A stretch of DNA of 37,555 nt from an uncultured Erysipelotrichaceae bacterium (lineage in GTDB: Bacteria; Bacillota_I; Bacilli_A; RF39; UBA660), in contig CADANX010000008.1 in NCBI GenBank assembly GCA_902789425.1, positions 1 through 37,555 on the forward strand. Direction: 5' to 3'. A model generated the notes under the pieces. It worked only from the letters and a program-made list of their open reading frames with translations, ran no database searches and was not told the origin of the DNA. The position numbers were made by a program, and so were the translations under genes. Positions within the stretch are counted from its first letter, which is position 1; each line of letters begins with the position of its first letter. Of the stretch, positions 23,277 through 31,496 are shown in pieces.

Positions 23277-26200
23277 CTACATCTTTTATACTTTCAACAA
23301 ACTTAGTTAATATTGGTTTACCTCTTACAAGTACGAAGCAGAAATTATATGGAATTTCTTCTTTTACTTCTGGTACTCTTTGAGTTACATTTAATAGATA
23401 CTGAGTATCTATTCCATTACCTATCCAAATACCTTCATTTTTATTTGCATTACTCTTAAACCAAGCTTCATATTCAAAATTCTTAATCTTATCACAGCTG
23501 TCAATAAATATGTAACTAACTAGTTCTATTTCAGCATTTAACTTAAATAAGTTTTCAAAAGCATTTTGATTTTCTGAAGATAATTTATTTTTAAATGCAT
23601 TTGCACCAATTATATATACTAATAATTTTTTAGTATTATTAAATATACTCTTATTAAAATTGTTTTCTTTATATTTTTCATATGATGTTGTTATATATTC
23701 AGTAATATTATTAAATATTGTATCAAAATTATTATCTATATATGTTATTTTTTCATTACCTTCTGGATCATAATCAAAATCATCTGCATTTATTACAATT
23801 GTTTGATATTTTTCTTTATAAGTTGATTGCTCTATAAATGGAATAATAAATGGTTCCATACTTGTAAAATCAAGTGATGTAACAAGATTAATCATATTCT
23901 TAGAAAAATCAATTGTAGAAATGCTTAAATCTTTTCTATTAAGACCAACAACTAATTCTGTCTCTTTTACATCTTCAAGATGTTTTATTTTCTCATATAC
24001 AACATTTTCTGGAAGAACTGGTACACTAGGTGCTTTTACTGTATATTTTTCATTTAATTCTTTGCTAACTGCTTTAACTTGATCACTAATTTTTTCAGTT
24101 TCACATACATAAGCTGTTTGATATTCATAAATATCCTCTTTCTTAATAATACCTCTACCAAATATTTTAGATGGATATGATTTATGAACATTACCAAGAA
24201 TTGCAGTATAATCATCTTCATTATTTTGTTGAAGTACAAAGTTTTGACCAAAGTTTTGTTTTAACTTAAATCTCATACCTTCAGGTGTACTACATGTTAT
24301 TACAAAATAGATTCCATATTTAATACAATCTCTTGTTAATACAATTAATAAATCATCAAAATCAGGATATGTTTCTGCATAAGCCTCATAATTATTAATT
24401 ATAACAACAATATTAGGAACACTACTTCCGCTATTCTTACAATATGTTGCATAATCTCCATTATAATCTACAAATAATTTCTTTCTTTCATCAATTTTAT
24501 CAGAAATCATTTTATATAAATTCTTAATTTTTTCTGCATCATCAACAAAGCATATATCACCAACTATAGGACAATTATCATAATATCTAAGTATTTCTGC
24601 ACCAAAATCTAAAATATAATAATTAACTTCGGATGGAGTATATGTTATTAATGAAGAATAAATCATTGATGTGATAAAGTTTTCTTTACCTGAACCTGCC
24701 ATACCAAATACTATAGCATTTCCTTCTTCATAAAAAGGAATAGTAAGTAAGTGTTGTTGTTGCATATTAGGTACATCATATTCACCTATTACAGGATTAA
24801 GCATATAGTTTTCTTTTGTAAAATTATATTTCTTAATTAATTCATCAATTGTAATAAATGCTGGTATTTTAGGAAGCCATAAAGGTTTACTATATATTTG
24901 TTCATCTTCAGCACATTTTTGCATGTATCTAACTACATTTATTAATTCTTCACCATTTTTTGTATCAACTTCAACTTTCTTCTTAGTCTCAATTGTTTTT
25001 GTTATATAACCAATATTATTAACAAAATTTATAGATGAATCAATTGTCTTTTTAATAGTTTCTGATGGAATATAAGGTCCACCTGCATATGCTGATTGAC
25101 CAAGCATAAATATTTCATTGAAACCAACTTGTAAATAAAATCTACCTGTTTGTGTTAAGAATGCCGCATCAGGACATTGAATAACTTCAGCAGAATCTGC
25201 TTTTTCTTGAACACGAAGACAAACTCTAAATCTTGTATTTGACCATATTTGTGAATCAACAACACCACTTGGTTTTTGCGTTGCAAGAATTAAGTGAACA
25301 CCTAAACTACGTCCAATACGAGCAGTTGAAATTAATTGTTCCATGAATTCTGGTTGTTGTGTTTTAAGTTCAGCAAATTCATCAGCTATTATAAATAAAT
25401 GAGAAACTGGTTCATCAACTATTTTATTTCTATACATATTTTGATATTTATAAATATCTACTGTACTTTCACCAGATATTTCTCTTGCCTTATTAAATAG
25501 TGCTTGTCTTCTTTTAAGTTCTGATTCAATAGATGCTAAGGATCTATTAATTTCATTTTTATCAAGGTTTGTAATAACACCTACTAAGTGTGGTAATTTA
25601 TAACCTAAATTTGCATTTTCAAATGCACCAGCAAGTCCACCACCTTTATAGTCAATTAATATAAATTGAACTTCATGTGGATGATAATTAACTGCCATTG
25701 ATAAAATATATGTAATTATAAATTCTGATTTACCTGAACCTGTCATACCTGCAATAAGACCATGAGGTCCATGAAATTTTTCATGTAAGTCTAGACTTAT
25801 TTTTTCACCATTTTTTCCAAGGCCAACAAGTGCAGCCATATTTGAAATAGGTACATTTTTATTCCATCTACTTAAACAGTTTAATTGTTCTACTTTTCCA
25901 ACTTCGTACATTTCAAGGAAACCTACTCTTTTTGGAATAGCACCCTCCGTATCATCATTTATTTCAATTGGTAAATTTGCAAGTTTTCTTGCAGGAGTTG
26001 TTAAATCATAATTTGTTCTATCAAGTTCAAATTTTTGTTTTTCATTATTTGCGATATTTTGGAATATTTTACATTCACTATCATCAAGTTCAATAAATGT
26101 TTTACATTGATCTGGTAAGTTACTGATTTTTTCATTTAGTATAACTAAACTAAATCCAACATAATCTTTTCTATCAACAATATTCTTAATAAAATCATAG

Positions 26201-27897
26201 TTTCTAATGGCATTAAATGAATCAGTAATTATGACAAATGAAGGATTATATAGTTTTACTTCATTTCCTCTTTTTTCATCTTCTTCTTTTGATGGCAAAT
26301 ACTTTTCAAGAACATATGATAATTCTTTATATTCATCATTATTAGATGCAAAATATCTAATTTGTTTATCATTACTAAAATTATGTGGAAGAATTCTAAC
26401 ATCTTTCCATGTATCTTCTTTTTCTTTTGTAGTAAACACAACAAGTTTTAAATTATCATAACTATGGAAAGTCATAAGTTGTAAAATTATATTTTTAGCA
26501 AGTCTTTTTGTTAAATATTCTTTTCCTATTATTGCTGATATAAAATTATTTCTTAACGAAAAAGGTATAGGTACATTTTTCAAACTCTTATCAGCTTGTT
26601 CTAGTTTTTTTACATCTTCTTTTAAATTATCTTCATCTAAAGTAAAATGATCATCTGGAAATTTTATATTAAGTTCCATTGGAAGAGATCCAGTTCCAAG
26701 ACTTACACTAGTAAAGTCATCATCTTCAATTCTCTTTTCCCATAATCTATCATTTTTTTCATCTATTATTGAGATACATTCACTAAGAGTTGGGTAACTT
26801 TTATTTAGTATTTCTTCTTGTGATGCTTTTTCTTTTAAGATTTGTTCTTTCTTACTTTCAATATATTCACTATATTTAACTTGTCTATTCTTTTCTTTTT
26901 TCTTTTTTAAATGTCTATTAAATTTATTTGTTATAAATGGCCAAAGTAAAAAGCTTACTAACATTGCACCACTTGTTATAAGTGATGGTAATGCTTTATT
27001 CCAATCACCATCTCCATATAAAACATTATCAATTGTATTATAAATCATAACAACTGAAGTTAAACTCATAGTCATCATAGGACCTAGAGTAAGAATTAAT
27101 GGAGTTTCTTGTTCTTCACCTTTACCAGGAGGAGAATCAACTTGAAGTTCATATTTATCAACAGAATAAATGAATCTAGGTTTTCTATGAAAATAATCAT
27201 CATCAGTATATAAATTCATTTCTTGTTCTTCTTCAGCTTCATCAAACTTTTCAAGTGCTGGATCTGTTTTTATTTCTACACCAGTAAGAACTGTATTAAC
27301 AAGATTATTTGGATTATTTATACCAATTACATATGTACCATCAAATTTAAGAATAATAAGTCTTAATCCCATAATAAATATTAAGTCACCAACATTAACA
27401 ATGTTTTCACCTCTTACTCTAACGTCATTAACATAAGTCCCAATATTTGAATTAAGATCTTTTAAAACAATTTTATCATCTTTTAAAATTAGTTCTGCAT
27501 GATTACTACCTATTAAATTATTATTATAAACAATTTTTGAATTAGGATTCTTACCAATAGTAATACCAACAACTAATGGAGTTGAGGCTGCATAATACTT
27601 CATATTACTTTCATAATCATCAGAACAATATAGAAAGAAGAAATTATTAGAATAGTTTTCTTTAATCATGTATGAAGAATTTGGTGTTAATTTAATATAA
27701 GGTACTCTTTTTGAATCCTCTATCACATAAAACTCGTTATTACTAACAAGTGTCCATTCATTATTCTTAGATTCAACATTAATCATATTCTTTTCATTAC
27801 CATTTTCATCAAAGTTAGTTATCCATACATTCCCTACAAATTTATTAGGCAATAAAAAAGTTCTAATCTTATCATTTTTTAATAATAATATCTTCAT
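23272..27897 (-). CDS. essC: EssC/YukB-type FtsK-SpoIIIE ATPase of the type VII secretion system
   Basis: Membrane-bound motor of the Firmicute T7SS. The ATG at 27897 follows GAGG; a TTG at 27903 is possible. About 1541 residues: two N-terminal FHA-like beta domains (the second with VVGITIGKNPNSKIVY and GTYVNDVRV, about 105-190), two transmembrane helices at about 265-325, then ATPase D1 with GMTGSGKSEF near 719, the DYKGGGLAG and FIIADEFAEL strands, and LILATQKPSG. D2 has GMAGSGKENF near 1066, where Glu replaces the Ser/Thr after Lys. D3 (about 1300 to the end) has no P-loop. The pattern and length match EssC. It lies between the WXG100 genes and the AAA+ gene, with terminators on both sides. 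Confidence 0.95.
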   Translation of the reverse strand: MKILLLKNDKIRTFLLPNKFVGNVWITNFDENGNEKNMINVESKNNEWTLVSNNEFYVIEDSKRVPYIKLTPNSSYMIKENYSNNFFFLYCSDDYESNMKYYAASTPLVVGITIGKNPNSKIVYNNNLIGSNHAELILKDDKIVLKDLNSNIGTYVNDVRVRGENIVNVGDLIFIMGLRLIILKFDGTYVIGINNPNNLVNTVLTGVEIKTDPALEKFDEAEEEQEMNLYTDDDYFHRKPRFIYSVDKYELQVDSPPGKGEEQETPLILTLGPMMTMSLTSVVMIYNTIDNVLYGDGDWNKALPSLITSGAMLVSFLLWPFITNKFNRHLKKKKEKNRQVKYSEYIESKKEQILKEKASQEEILNKSYPTLSECISIIDEKNDRLWEKRIEDDDFTSVSLGTGSLPMELNIKFPDDHFTLDEDNLKEDVKKLEQADKSLKNVPIPFSLRNNFISAIIGKEYLTKRLAKNIILQLMTFHSYDNLKLVVFTTKEKEDTWKDVRILPHNFSNDKQIRYFASNNDEYKELSYVLEKYLPSKEEDEKRGNEVKLYNPSFVIITDSFNAIRNYDFIKNIVDRKDYVGFSLVILNEKISNLPDQCKTFIELDDSECKIFQNIANNEKQKFELDRTNYDLTTPARKLANLPIEINDDTEGAIPKRVGFLEMYEVGKVEQLNCLSRWNKNVPISNMAALVGLGKNGEKISLDLHEKFHGPHGLIAGMTGSGKSEFIITYILSMAVNYHPHEVQFILIDYKGGGLAGAFENANLGYKLPHLVGVITNLDKNEINRSLASIESELKRRQALFNKAREISGESTVDIYKYQNMYRNKIVDEPVSHLFIIADEFAELKTQQPEFMEQLISTARIGRSLGVHLILATQKPSGVVDSQIWSNTRFRVCLRVQEKADSAEVIQCPDAAFLTQTGRFYLQVGFNEIFMLGQSAYAGGPYIPSETIKKTIDSSINFVNNIGYITKTIETKKKVEVDTKNGEELINVVRYMQKCAEDEQIYSKPLWLPKIPAFITIDELIKKYNFTKENYMLNPVIGEYDVPNMQQQHLLTIPFYEEGNAIVFGMAGSGKENFITSMIYSSLITYTPSEVNYYILDFGAEILRYYDNCPIVGDICFVDDAEKIKNLYKMISDKIDERKKLFVDYNGDYATYCKNSGSSVPNIVVIINNYEAYAETYPDFDDLLIVLTRDCIKYGIYFVITCSTPEGMRFKLKQNFGQNFVLQQNNEDDYTAILGNVHKSYPSKIFGRGIIKKEDIYEYQTAYVCETEKISDQVKAVSKELNEKYTVKAPSVPVLPENVVYEKIKHLEDVKETELVVGLNRKDLSISTIDFSKNMINLVTSLDFTSMEPFIIPFIEQSTYKEKYQTIVINADDFDYDPEGNEKITYIDNNFDTIFNNITEYITTSYEKYKENNFNKSIFNNTKKLLVYIIGANAFKNKLSSENQNAFENLFKLNAEIELVSYIFIDSCDKIKNFEYEAWFKSNANKNEGIWIGNGIDTQYLLNVTQRVPEVKEEIPYNFCFVLVRGKPILTKFVESIKDVE

Positions 27898-27965
27898 ACC
27901 CAACCTCTTTATTATATATAATTATTCTATCATATTTTAATTATAAAATAAAGATTTATGTTTTA

Positions 27966-28005
27966 AAAAAAAGAAAAAAAGAAGCATAATTTGATAATGC
28001 TTCTT
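27966..28005 (-). terminator. Terminator before essC
   Basis: Minus strand AAGAAGCAT/ATGCTTCTT 9-bp stem with a 9-base loop, followed by a long T-rich run. It ends the transcript of the upstream T7SS genes, so essC likely has its own promoter. Confidence 0.75.
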
Positions 28006-28020
28006 CTTACATAAAAAAAA

Positions 28021-28164
28021 TTATAAAGATTTACCAATTTTTTTTGATATATCAAAATAAGTCTTAATTGGATTTATTACTGCTGATTTAAAATCACCTG
28101 TTTGAATATACTCTTTTTCTCTTTGATATCCTTCTTTAAAACCAGATACACCTATATTGCCAAC
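28021..28164 (-). pseudogene. In-frame continuation of protein B beyond a TAA stop
   Basis: Immediately after the TAA at 28167-28165 the same frame stays open for 47 codons, to a TAA at 28023-28021. It encodes VGNIGVSGFKEGYQREKEY, then a helical end finishing SKKIGKSL. The composition is protein-like and the proper terminator lies only after this second stop. It therefore looks like the original C terminus, cut off by one point mutation, or reached by readthrough. Confidence 0.6.
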
Positions 28165-28929
28165 TTACTTTCCTAATTTATATGGAAAACTTACAATAGA
28201 AACGATTGCATTACCAGCTGTTTTAACGCCAGTTCCAATTTTTTCTTTCACATTTTCAAAACTAAAATTTTTTGTATTTTTTATAATCTCAGATGCTTCA
28301 CTTTTAAATCTAGAAGCTATTTCGGCGTTTGTTTTAACTGCCTTCATTCCAAGTTTAAGTGCTGGATAAGCCATTGTTAATACTTTCAATTTTACTTCAT
28401 CCATTTTATCAGTATCAACAAGGTTCTTTACTGCATCAGTTACTCCTGAAATTGCTGAATTAGCTAGCTTACCAACATTTGCTTGGGTTTCTTGTACTGA
28501 ACTTTTAACTAAATCCATTACTCCTGATTGTACACCAACCATTGCTTTAGCATAATCTGAAGTTAAATTCATACCACCTATAATTGTATTTGTAGCATAA
28601 TTAGCTGTTGGTAATATTAATTTTGAAAGGGCAAAATTTCTAAGACCTGAATCCTGTATTCCACCTCCACCTGAACCACTTAAATATGATTCAATAGATA
28701 AAGCATTTGATGTATAATCATTCATCCATGTTGAAATATTAGAATAACCAGTTTTTATTTTGTCATATTTTTTATTTAATTGTGATGACATTTTTCTAAC
28801 AATTGATTCAGAACAATTATTTAAATAACTAGAACGGAAAGTATTATATGCTTGACTATTAAAATTTCTTTTTTCTGAATTAATTTTTTCTTTATAATTT
28901 TTTATACTGTCCAAATTAATTGTATACAT
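28165..28929 (-). CDS. T7SS-associated helical protein B (candidate secreted substrate)
   Basis: 254 residues before the first stop. Residues 1-85 are a helical domain with YNTFRSSY, KKYDKIKTGY and STWMNDY..ESYLSG. It aligns without gaps to the product at 32009-32434, about 30 of 85 residues identical by hand count. After a Gly-rich linker (SGSGGGG) come about 150 residues rich in A, V, T, S and K in amphipathic helices, with no catalytic motif, resembling a membrane-active or scaffold region. The domain order, helical N terminus plus long tail in a WXG100/EssC locus, suggests a T7SS substrate. It has its own promoter at 28967-28995. An in-frame stop at 28165 is followed by 47 more open codons (see that entry). 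Family name unknown. Confidence 0.75.
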   Translation of the reverse strand: MYTINLDSIKNYKEKINSEKRNFNSQAYNTFRSSYLNNCSESIVRKMSSQLNKKYDKIKTGYSNISTWMNDYTSNALSIESYLSGSGGGGIQDSGLRNFALSKLILPTANYATNTIIGGMNLTSDYAKAMVGVQSGVMDLVKSSVQETQANVGKLANSAISGVTDAVKNLVDTDKMDEVKLKVLTMAYPALKLGMKAVKTNAEIASRFKSEASEIIKNTKNFSFENVKEKIGTGVKTAGNAIVSIVSFPYKLGK

Positions 28930-28966
28930 AATACTCTTCCTTTCTACTCTATTCCCTATTATATAT

Positions 28967-28995
28967 ATTTTATCACATTAGTACTTTTCGTACAA
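28967..28995 (-). promoter_or_regulatory. Promoter of gene B
   Basis: Minus strand TTGTAC at 28995-28990, 17-base spacer, TAAAAT at 28972-28967 with TGA before it (extended -10). It sits just downstream of the DUF4176 terminator. Confidence 0.6.
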
Positions 28996-29007
28996 TTATT
29001 AACATTT

Positions 29008-29037
29008 AAAAAAAATTAAGAAATTAATCTTAATTTT
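29008..29037 (-). terminator. Terminator overlapping the DUF4176 stop
   Basis: Minus strand 10-bp stem AAAATTAAGA/TCTTAATTTT, six-base loop, T run. The TAA of the DUF4176 gene is in the first arm. Confidence 0.75.
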
Positions 29038-29314
29038 GTGTATTCATAAAGTCTTTTAATTTTGTTATAAAATCTTTTTGTTCATCGTTTGAAAGCCCTA
29101 AACAAAATATCTTATCAATTTGATCATGATTAAATAAAGCTACTTGATCAGAACTTATCAAACCTTCAGGCCAAAGACATCCGCTATAATCATAAGTATT
29201 ATTAGTATTATCACCTGCTTGAACAGGGCAATAACCAATAATCATTATTTTTTTTTCTCCGCCTTTAAGTAAAACAACTGAGCCAAGTGGCAAATATTTT
29301 TCAGTATTGTTCAT
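29030..29314 (-). CDS. DUF4176 family protein of the T7SS locus
   Basis: 94 residues. The pattern YLPLGSVVLLKGGEKKIMIIG, then YDYSGCLWPEGLISSDQVALFNHDQIDKIF, is that of DUF4176, a small cytoplasmic family that recurs in Firmicute T7SS and LXG loci. Its biochemical role is not established. The beta-rich N-terminal half and the helical end suggest a small compact domain, with no membrane segment. The start at 29314 follows AGGAGAAATAAAA. It lies 12 bases after coiled-coil gene A and ends in a terminator, so it is the last gene of the esaB-WXG100 operon. Confidence 0.9.
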   Translation of the reverse strand: MNNTEKYLPLGSVVLLKGGEKKIMIIGYCPVQAGDNTNNTYDYSGCLWPEGLISSDQVALFNHDQIDKIFCLGLSNDEQKDFITKLKDFMNTQN

Positions 29315-29326
29315 TTTTATTTCTCC

Positions 29327-29809
29327 TTATATCATATTATCTATTTGTTTTTTTAATCTATCTAAATCTTGTTTTTTACCATTAATCTCTGATTTTTTAC
29401 TAGATATTTGCGAATTCAAATTATTTATTTTGTTATCATTTTCTTGTTGTTTACTAACATCAGCATTTGATGATTTTAACTGAGTACCAACATTTTTTGC
29501 TGTTGTTAAATTACTATTCATAGTAGATAATTCACTATTCATACCATCAATTTGTTTTGATAATTTTTGGTATTCTTCGATCTTATCTACTATTTTTAAA
29601 TAAGCTTTTAAAGTTTTTTCTAAATCTTTATATCTAGTATCAACTAATTTATCTAAAGCAGTACTAAGCGTATTTCTTGACGCAGTATTCCAAACTCCAT
29701 TATTTTTAATACTTGATAAAACTTCTTTACTTTCACTATAATCTATAGAATTAAGACATTGCCTTATAGAACTTCTTAATTGATTAACATTAATATTCTC
29801 GTATGCCAT
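29327..29809 (-). CDS. T7SS-associated coiled-coil protein A (divergent WXG-like)
   Basis: 160 residues, all helical. The first half has KNNGVWNTASRNTLSTALDK, where a Trp in a turn between two helices recalls the WXG hairpin although the Gly is lacking. The second half (about 75-160) is a long coiled coil with repeated KIEEYQKLSKQIDGMNSEL and LNSQISSKKSEINGKKQDL. The protein aligns without gaps to the product at 32442-32846 over about 79 residues, with about 31 identities by hand count. Start ATG 29809 has only a weak AAAAAAG upstream and may be translationally coupled to the WXG100 gene 15 bases before. It could pair with a partner in export or act as chaperone to B. Confidence 0.75.
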   Translation of the reverse strand: MAYENINVNQLRSSIRQCLNSIDYSESKEVLSSIKNNGVWNTASRNTLSTALDKLVDTRYKDLEKTLKAYLKIVDKIEEYQKLSKQIDGMNSELSTMNSNLTTAKNVGTQLKSSNADVSKQQENDNKINNLNSQISSKKSEINGKKQDLDRLKKQIDNMI

Positions 29810-29823
29810 CTTTTTTAGACTTT

Positions 29824-30135
29824 CTATATATTAAAGAAGTTTGAATTACCAAGTGATTCATTAATTTCTGCTTGTATATCTTTTTCAAGTTTTTCATACT
29901 TGTCTGAACACTTAATCAAATAATTAATTGCATTATCGAGTTCTCTTGTAAATTCATTAAAATCAGTGCTAACTTTTGATACTTTTTGAATATAATTATC
30001 AGAAGCCTTTCCTGTCCAATTACTATTTACACTTCTAATATTGTCTTTTATTGAGTCAAATTGTTTTTTCATATCTGTATTTAGTGCTTTCATTTGTGAG
30101 CAATAATCTTCGATTTTAGCATAACTAAATTTCAT
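29824..30135 (-). CDS. WXG100 family protein (WTG)
   Basis: 103 residues forming a helical hairpin around VNSNWTGKASDNY, the WXG turn. Hydrophobic and charged heptads lie on each side, and a longer C-terminal helix ends NSLGNSNFF. WXG100 proteins are secreted by EssC as helical-bundle dimers. No signal peptide is present, as expected. It overlaps nothing but follows the WDG-type gene by 8 bases, so the two may form a heterodimer. Start has AGGTGATTTT upstream. Confidence 0.9.
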   Translation of the reverse strand: MKFSYAKIEDYCSQMKALNTDMKKQFDSIKDNIRSVNSNWTGKASDNYIQKVSKVSTDFNEFTRELDNAINYLIKCSDKYEKLEKDIQAEINESLGNSNFFNI

Positions 30136-30143
30136 AAAATCAC

Positions 30144-30437
30144 CTACACATTAATATTCTTATTAGAGAATGTTTCATCAAGCAAATCATATGCACCAGG
30201 TACATTTTGTAAGTATTCTCCATATTTTTGAACCATTTTTGAAAATTCTGTTATTTCTTTAATATATTTATCTTTCATAGAATTAACATATTTAAGTTCA
30301 TCAGCACCATCCCAAGCTGTATTTATATCACTTATTATTGACTCAAGTTTTGAAACATCTGTTATTAAAGTATTACTACTTTCAACTATACTTCTTCCAA
30401 TTTTATTAACATTAGAACCATCAATTGTAATCTTCAT
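30144..30437 (-). CDS. WXG100 family protein (WDG)
   Basis: 97 residues from the second ATG of an ATGATG pair, which is 6 bases from GGAGG. The hairpin turn is INTAWDGADELKYVNSMKD, a WXG motif with Asp in the middle. The flanking helices and length match the family. A tail follows, LQNVPGAYDLLDETF, where the YxxxD/E-like end resembles the C-terminal secretion signal (YxxxD/E) of WXG100-type substrates. It is preceded by two tandem hairpins that separate it from the first WXG100 pair. Confidence 0.9.
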   Translation of the reverse strand: MKITIDGSNVNKIGRSIVESSNTLITDVSKLESIISDINTAWDGADELKYVNSMKDKYIKEITEFSKMVQKYGEYLQNVPGAYDLLDETFSNKNINV

Positions 30438-30450
30438 CATTTGCCTCCTC

Positions 30451-30517
30451 TAGTCAATAAATACTATAAATATAATATTTATTGACTAAAGTCTCTATAT
30501 TAGCTAATAGAGACTTT
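30451..30517 (-). other. Two tandem perfect hairpins between WXG100 genes
   Basis: 30451-30463 pairs with 30476-30488 (TAGTCAATAAATA/TATTTATTGACTA, 13 bp), and 30488-30498 pairs with 30507-30517 (AAAGTCTCTAT/ATAGAGACTTT, 11 bp); base 30488 can belong to only one of the two. They abut, fill the gap after the WSG gene's stop and end just before the next ribosome-binding site. Neither is followed by a T run, so they look like RNA-processing or stability elements or an attenuator, not simple terminators. Confidence 0.75.
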
Positions 30518-30523
30518 AAATAA

Positions 30524-30817
30524 TTAGTGTTGTTCACTCATAATTTTTTGATCAACATTTTGGTAACTAGCAACTACTGAATCTAGGTAAGCTGCACAAT
30601 CATTAACTGCTTTTGAGAATTCTGGGAATTTAGCACTTAATTGATCGAATTCTGCTTTTGCACTTGATGCAGATGAACCAGACCAATATTCTTCATTACC
30701 AACATTATCAAATAAAGTTTTAACTTCACCTAGGTTACTTTCCATTGAGCTAGATAAAGATTTTAAATTTTGGCTAATTGCTTGAATTTGCCCATATGTT
30801 AAAGTTGAACCATTCAT
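30524..30817 (-). CDS. WXG100 family protein (WSG)
   Basis: 97 residues with the turn NEEYWSGSSASSAKAEFDQL, and helices on both sides. A C-terminal YQNVDQKI matches the YxxxD/E secretion-signal pattern. It begins 34 bases after the WEG-type gene, with AGGAGG before the start, and ends 7 bases before the tandem hairpins. It probably pairs with the WEG protein as the main secreted dimer, as EsxA/EsxB-like proteins do. High ribosome-binding-site strength suggests strong expression. Confidence 0.93.
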   Translation of the reverse strand: MNGSTLTYGQIQAISQNLKSLSSSMESNLGEVKTLFDNVGNEEYWSGSSASSAKAEFDQLSAKFPEFSKAVNDCAAYLDSVVASYQNVDQKIMSEQH

Positions 30818-30850
30818 TTAAAATTACCTCCTTATATATATTTAAAGCTA

Positions 30851-31138
30851 TTATTTAATAGCGCTTTTATTTTCTTCAGATACTTTTTCGTAAGCATCAC
30901 CTACTCTAACTAAAAATGCACCGATTTCTTCAATTGTAGCTTGAAGTTTGTCCATAGTTTTAGCTTGTTCTTCAACTTCATTAGCGTATTTTTGAGAATC
31001 GCTACCTTCCCAGTAAGATTTTAGGTTTTCATTTGCACTTTTAACTTGATCAAGTAAACTTTTGAAGTCTTGAGCTTTAGTTGTAACATTATTACCTAAA
31101 TTTCTTGTTTGTGCGTAATCGATTTTTAAATCTGCCAT
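30851..31138 (-). CDS. WXG100 family protein (WEG)
   Basis: 95 residues, helical hairpin with turn LKSYWEGSDSQKYANEVEEQ. The tail VGDAYEKVSEENKSAIK carries a YxxxS/E type end near the usual secretion signal. It follows esaB by 18 bases and precedes the WSG gene, the order seen in Firmicute T7SS loci where esxA-like genes lie beside esaB and essC. GGGAGGTGAGG upstream of the start is a very strong ribosome-binding site. Confidence 0.93.
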   Translation of the reverse strand: MADLKIDYAQTRNLGNNVTTKAQDFKSLLDQVKSANENLKSYWEGSDSQKYANEVEEQAKTMDKLQATIEEIGAFLVRVGDAYEKVSEENKSAIK

Positions 31139-31156
31139 TTACCTCACCTCCCTTCA

Positions 31157-31408
31157 CTAAACGAGCATTAATACAGTTCCGTTTTTGATACTACTGTTTT
31201 TTACATAAATATTGTTATCATATAGTCTACAATCGTCTTTATTAAATAAACGCATTTTATCTGGGTTTATTATTGCGTTATCAGACATTTCATTTATTGA
31301 ATCAATTATAATTTTCTTAATCGTACCTATTTTTTTATTAATAGGGATAAATACATCATAATGTTCGTCAAGAAGTGGTACGTAAACAATAACTAATAAC
31401 TTATTCAT
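31157..31408 (-). CDS. esaB: EsaB/YukD ubiquitin-like T7SS component
   Basis: 83 residues with a ubiquitin-like fold pattern: KLLVIVYVPLLDEHYDVFIP (beta hairpin), IGTIKKIIIDSINEM (helix), then MRLFNKDDCRLYDNN, and GTVLMLV at the end. This matches YukD/EsaB, a small cytoplasmic protein that regulates or binds the T7SS machine. It is the first gene of the T7SS operon, behind a good promoter at 31432-31460, with GGAGCAGGAT before the ATG. Confidence 0.9.
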   Translation of the reverse strand: MNKLLVIVYVPLLDEHYDVFIPINKKIGTIKKIIIDSINEMSDNAIINPDKMRLFNKDDCRLYDNNIYVKNSSIKNGTVLMLV

Positions 31409-31431
31409 ATCCTGCTCCTATTTTCAAAATA

Positions 31432-31460
31432 ATTATATCACAAAAAAATAATTCATGTAA
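31432..31460 (-). promoter_or_regulatory. Promoter of the T7SS operon
   Basis: Minus strand TTACAT at 31460-31455, 17 bases, TATAAT at 31437-31432 preceded by TGA (extended -10). About 24 bases upstream of the esaB start. Confidence 0.65.
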
Positions 31461-31469
31461 ATGAATAAT

Positions 31470-31494
31470 AAAAAAATAAGAAATAATTCTTATT
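31470..31494 (-). terminator. Terminator after the 65-residue membrane peptide gene
   Basis: Minus strand AATAAGAA/TTCTTATT with a 4-base loop and following T run, 3 bases after the stop at 31497. It insulates the T7SS promoter. Confidence 0.65.
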
Positions 31495-31496
31495 CT

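Noticed and set aside
28157-28369. A 70-codon plus-strand frame across the end of gene B
   Set aside because: It is antisense to protein B, has no ribosome-binding site and no recognisable domain.
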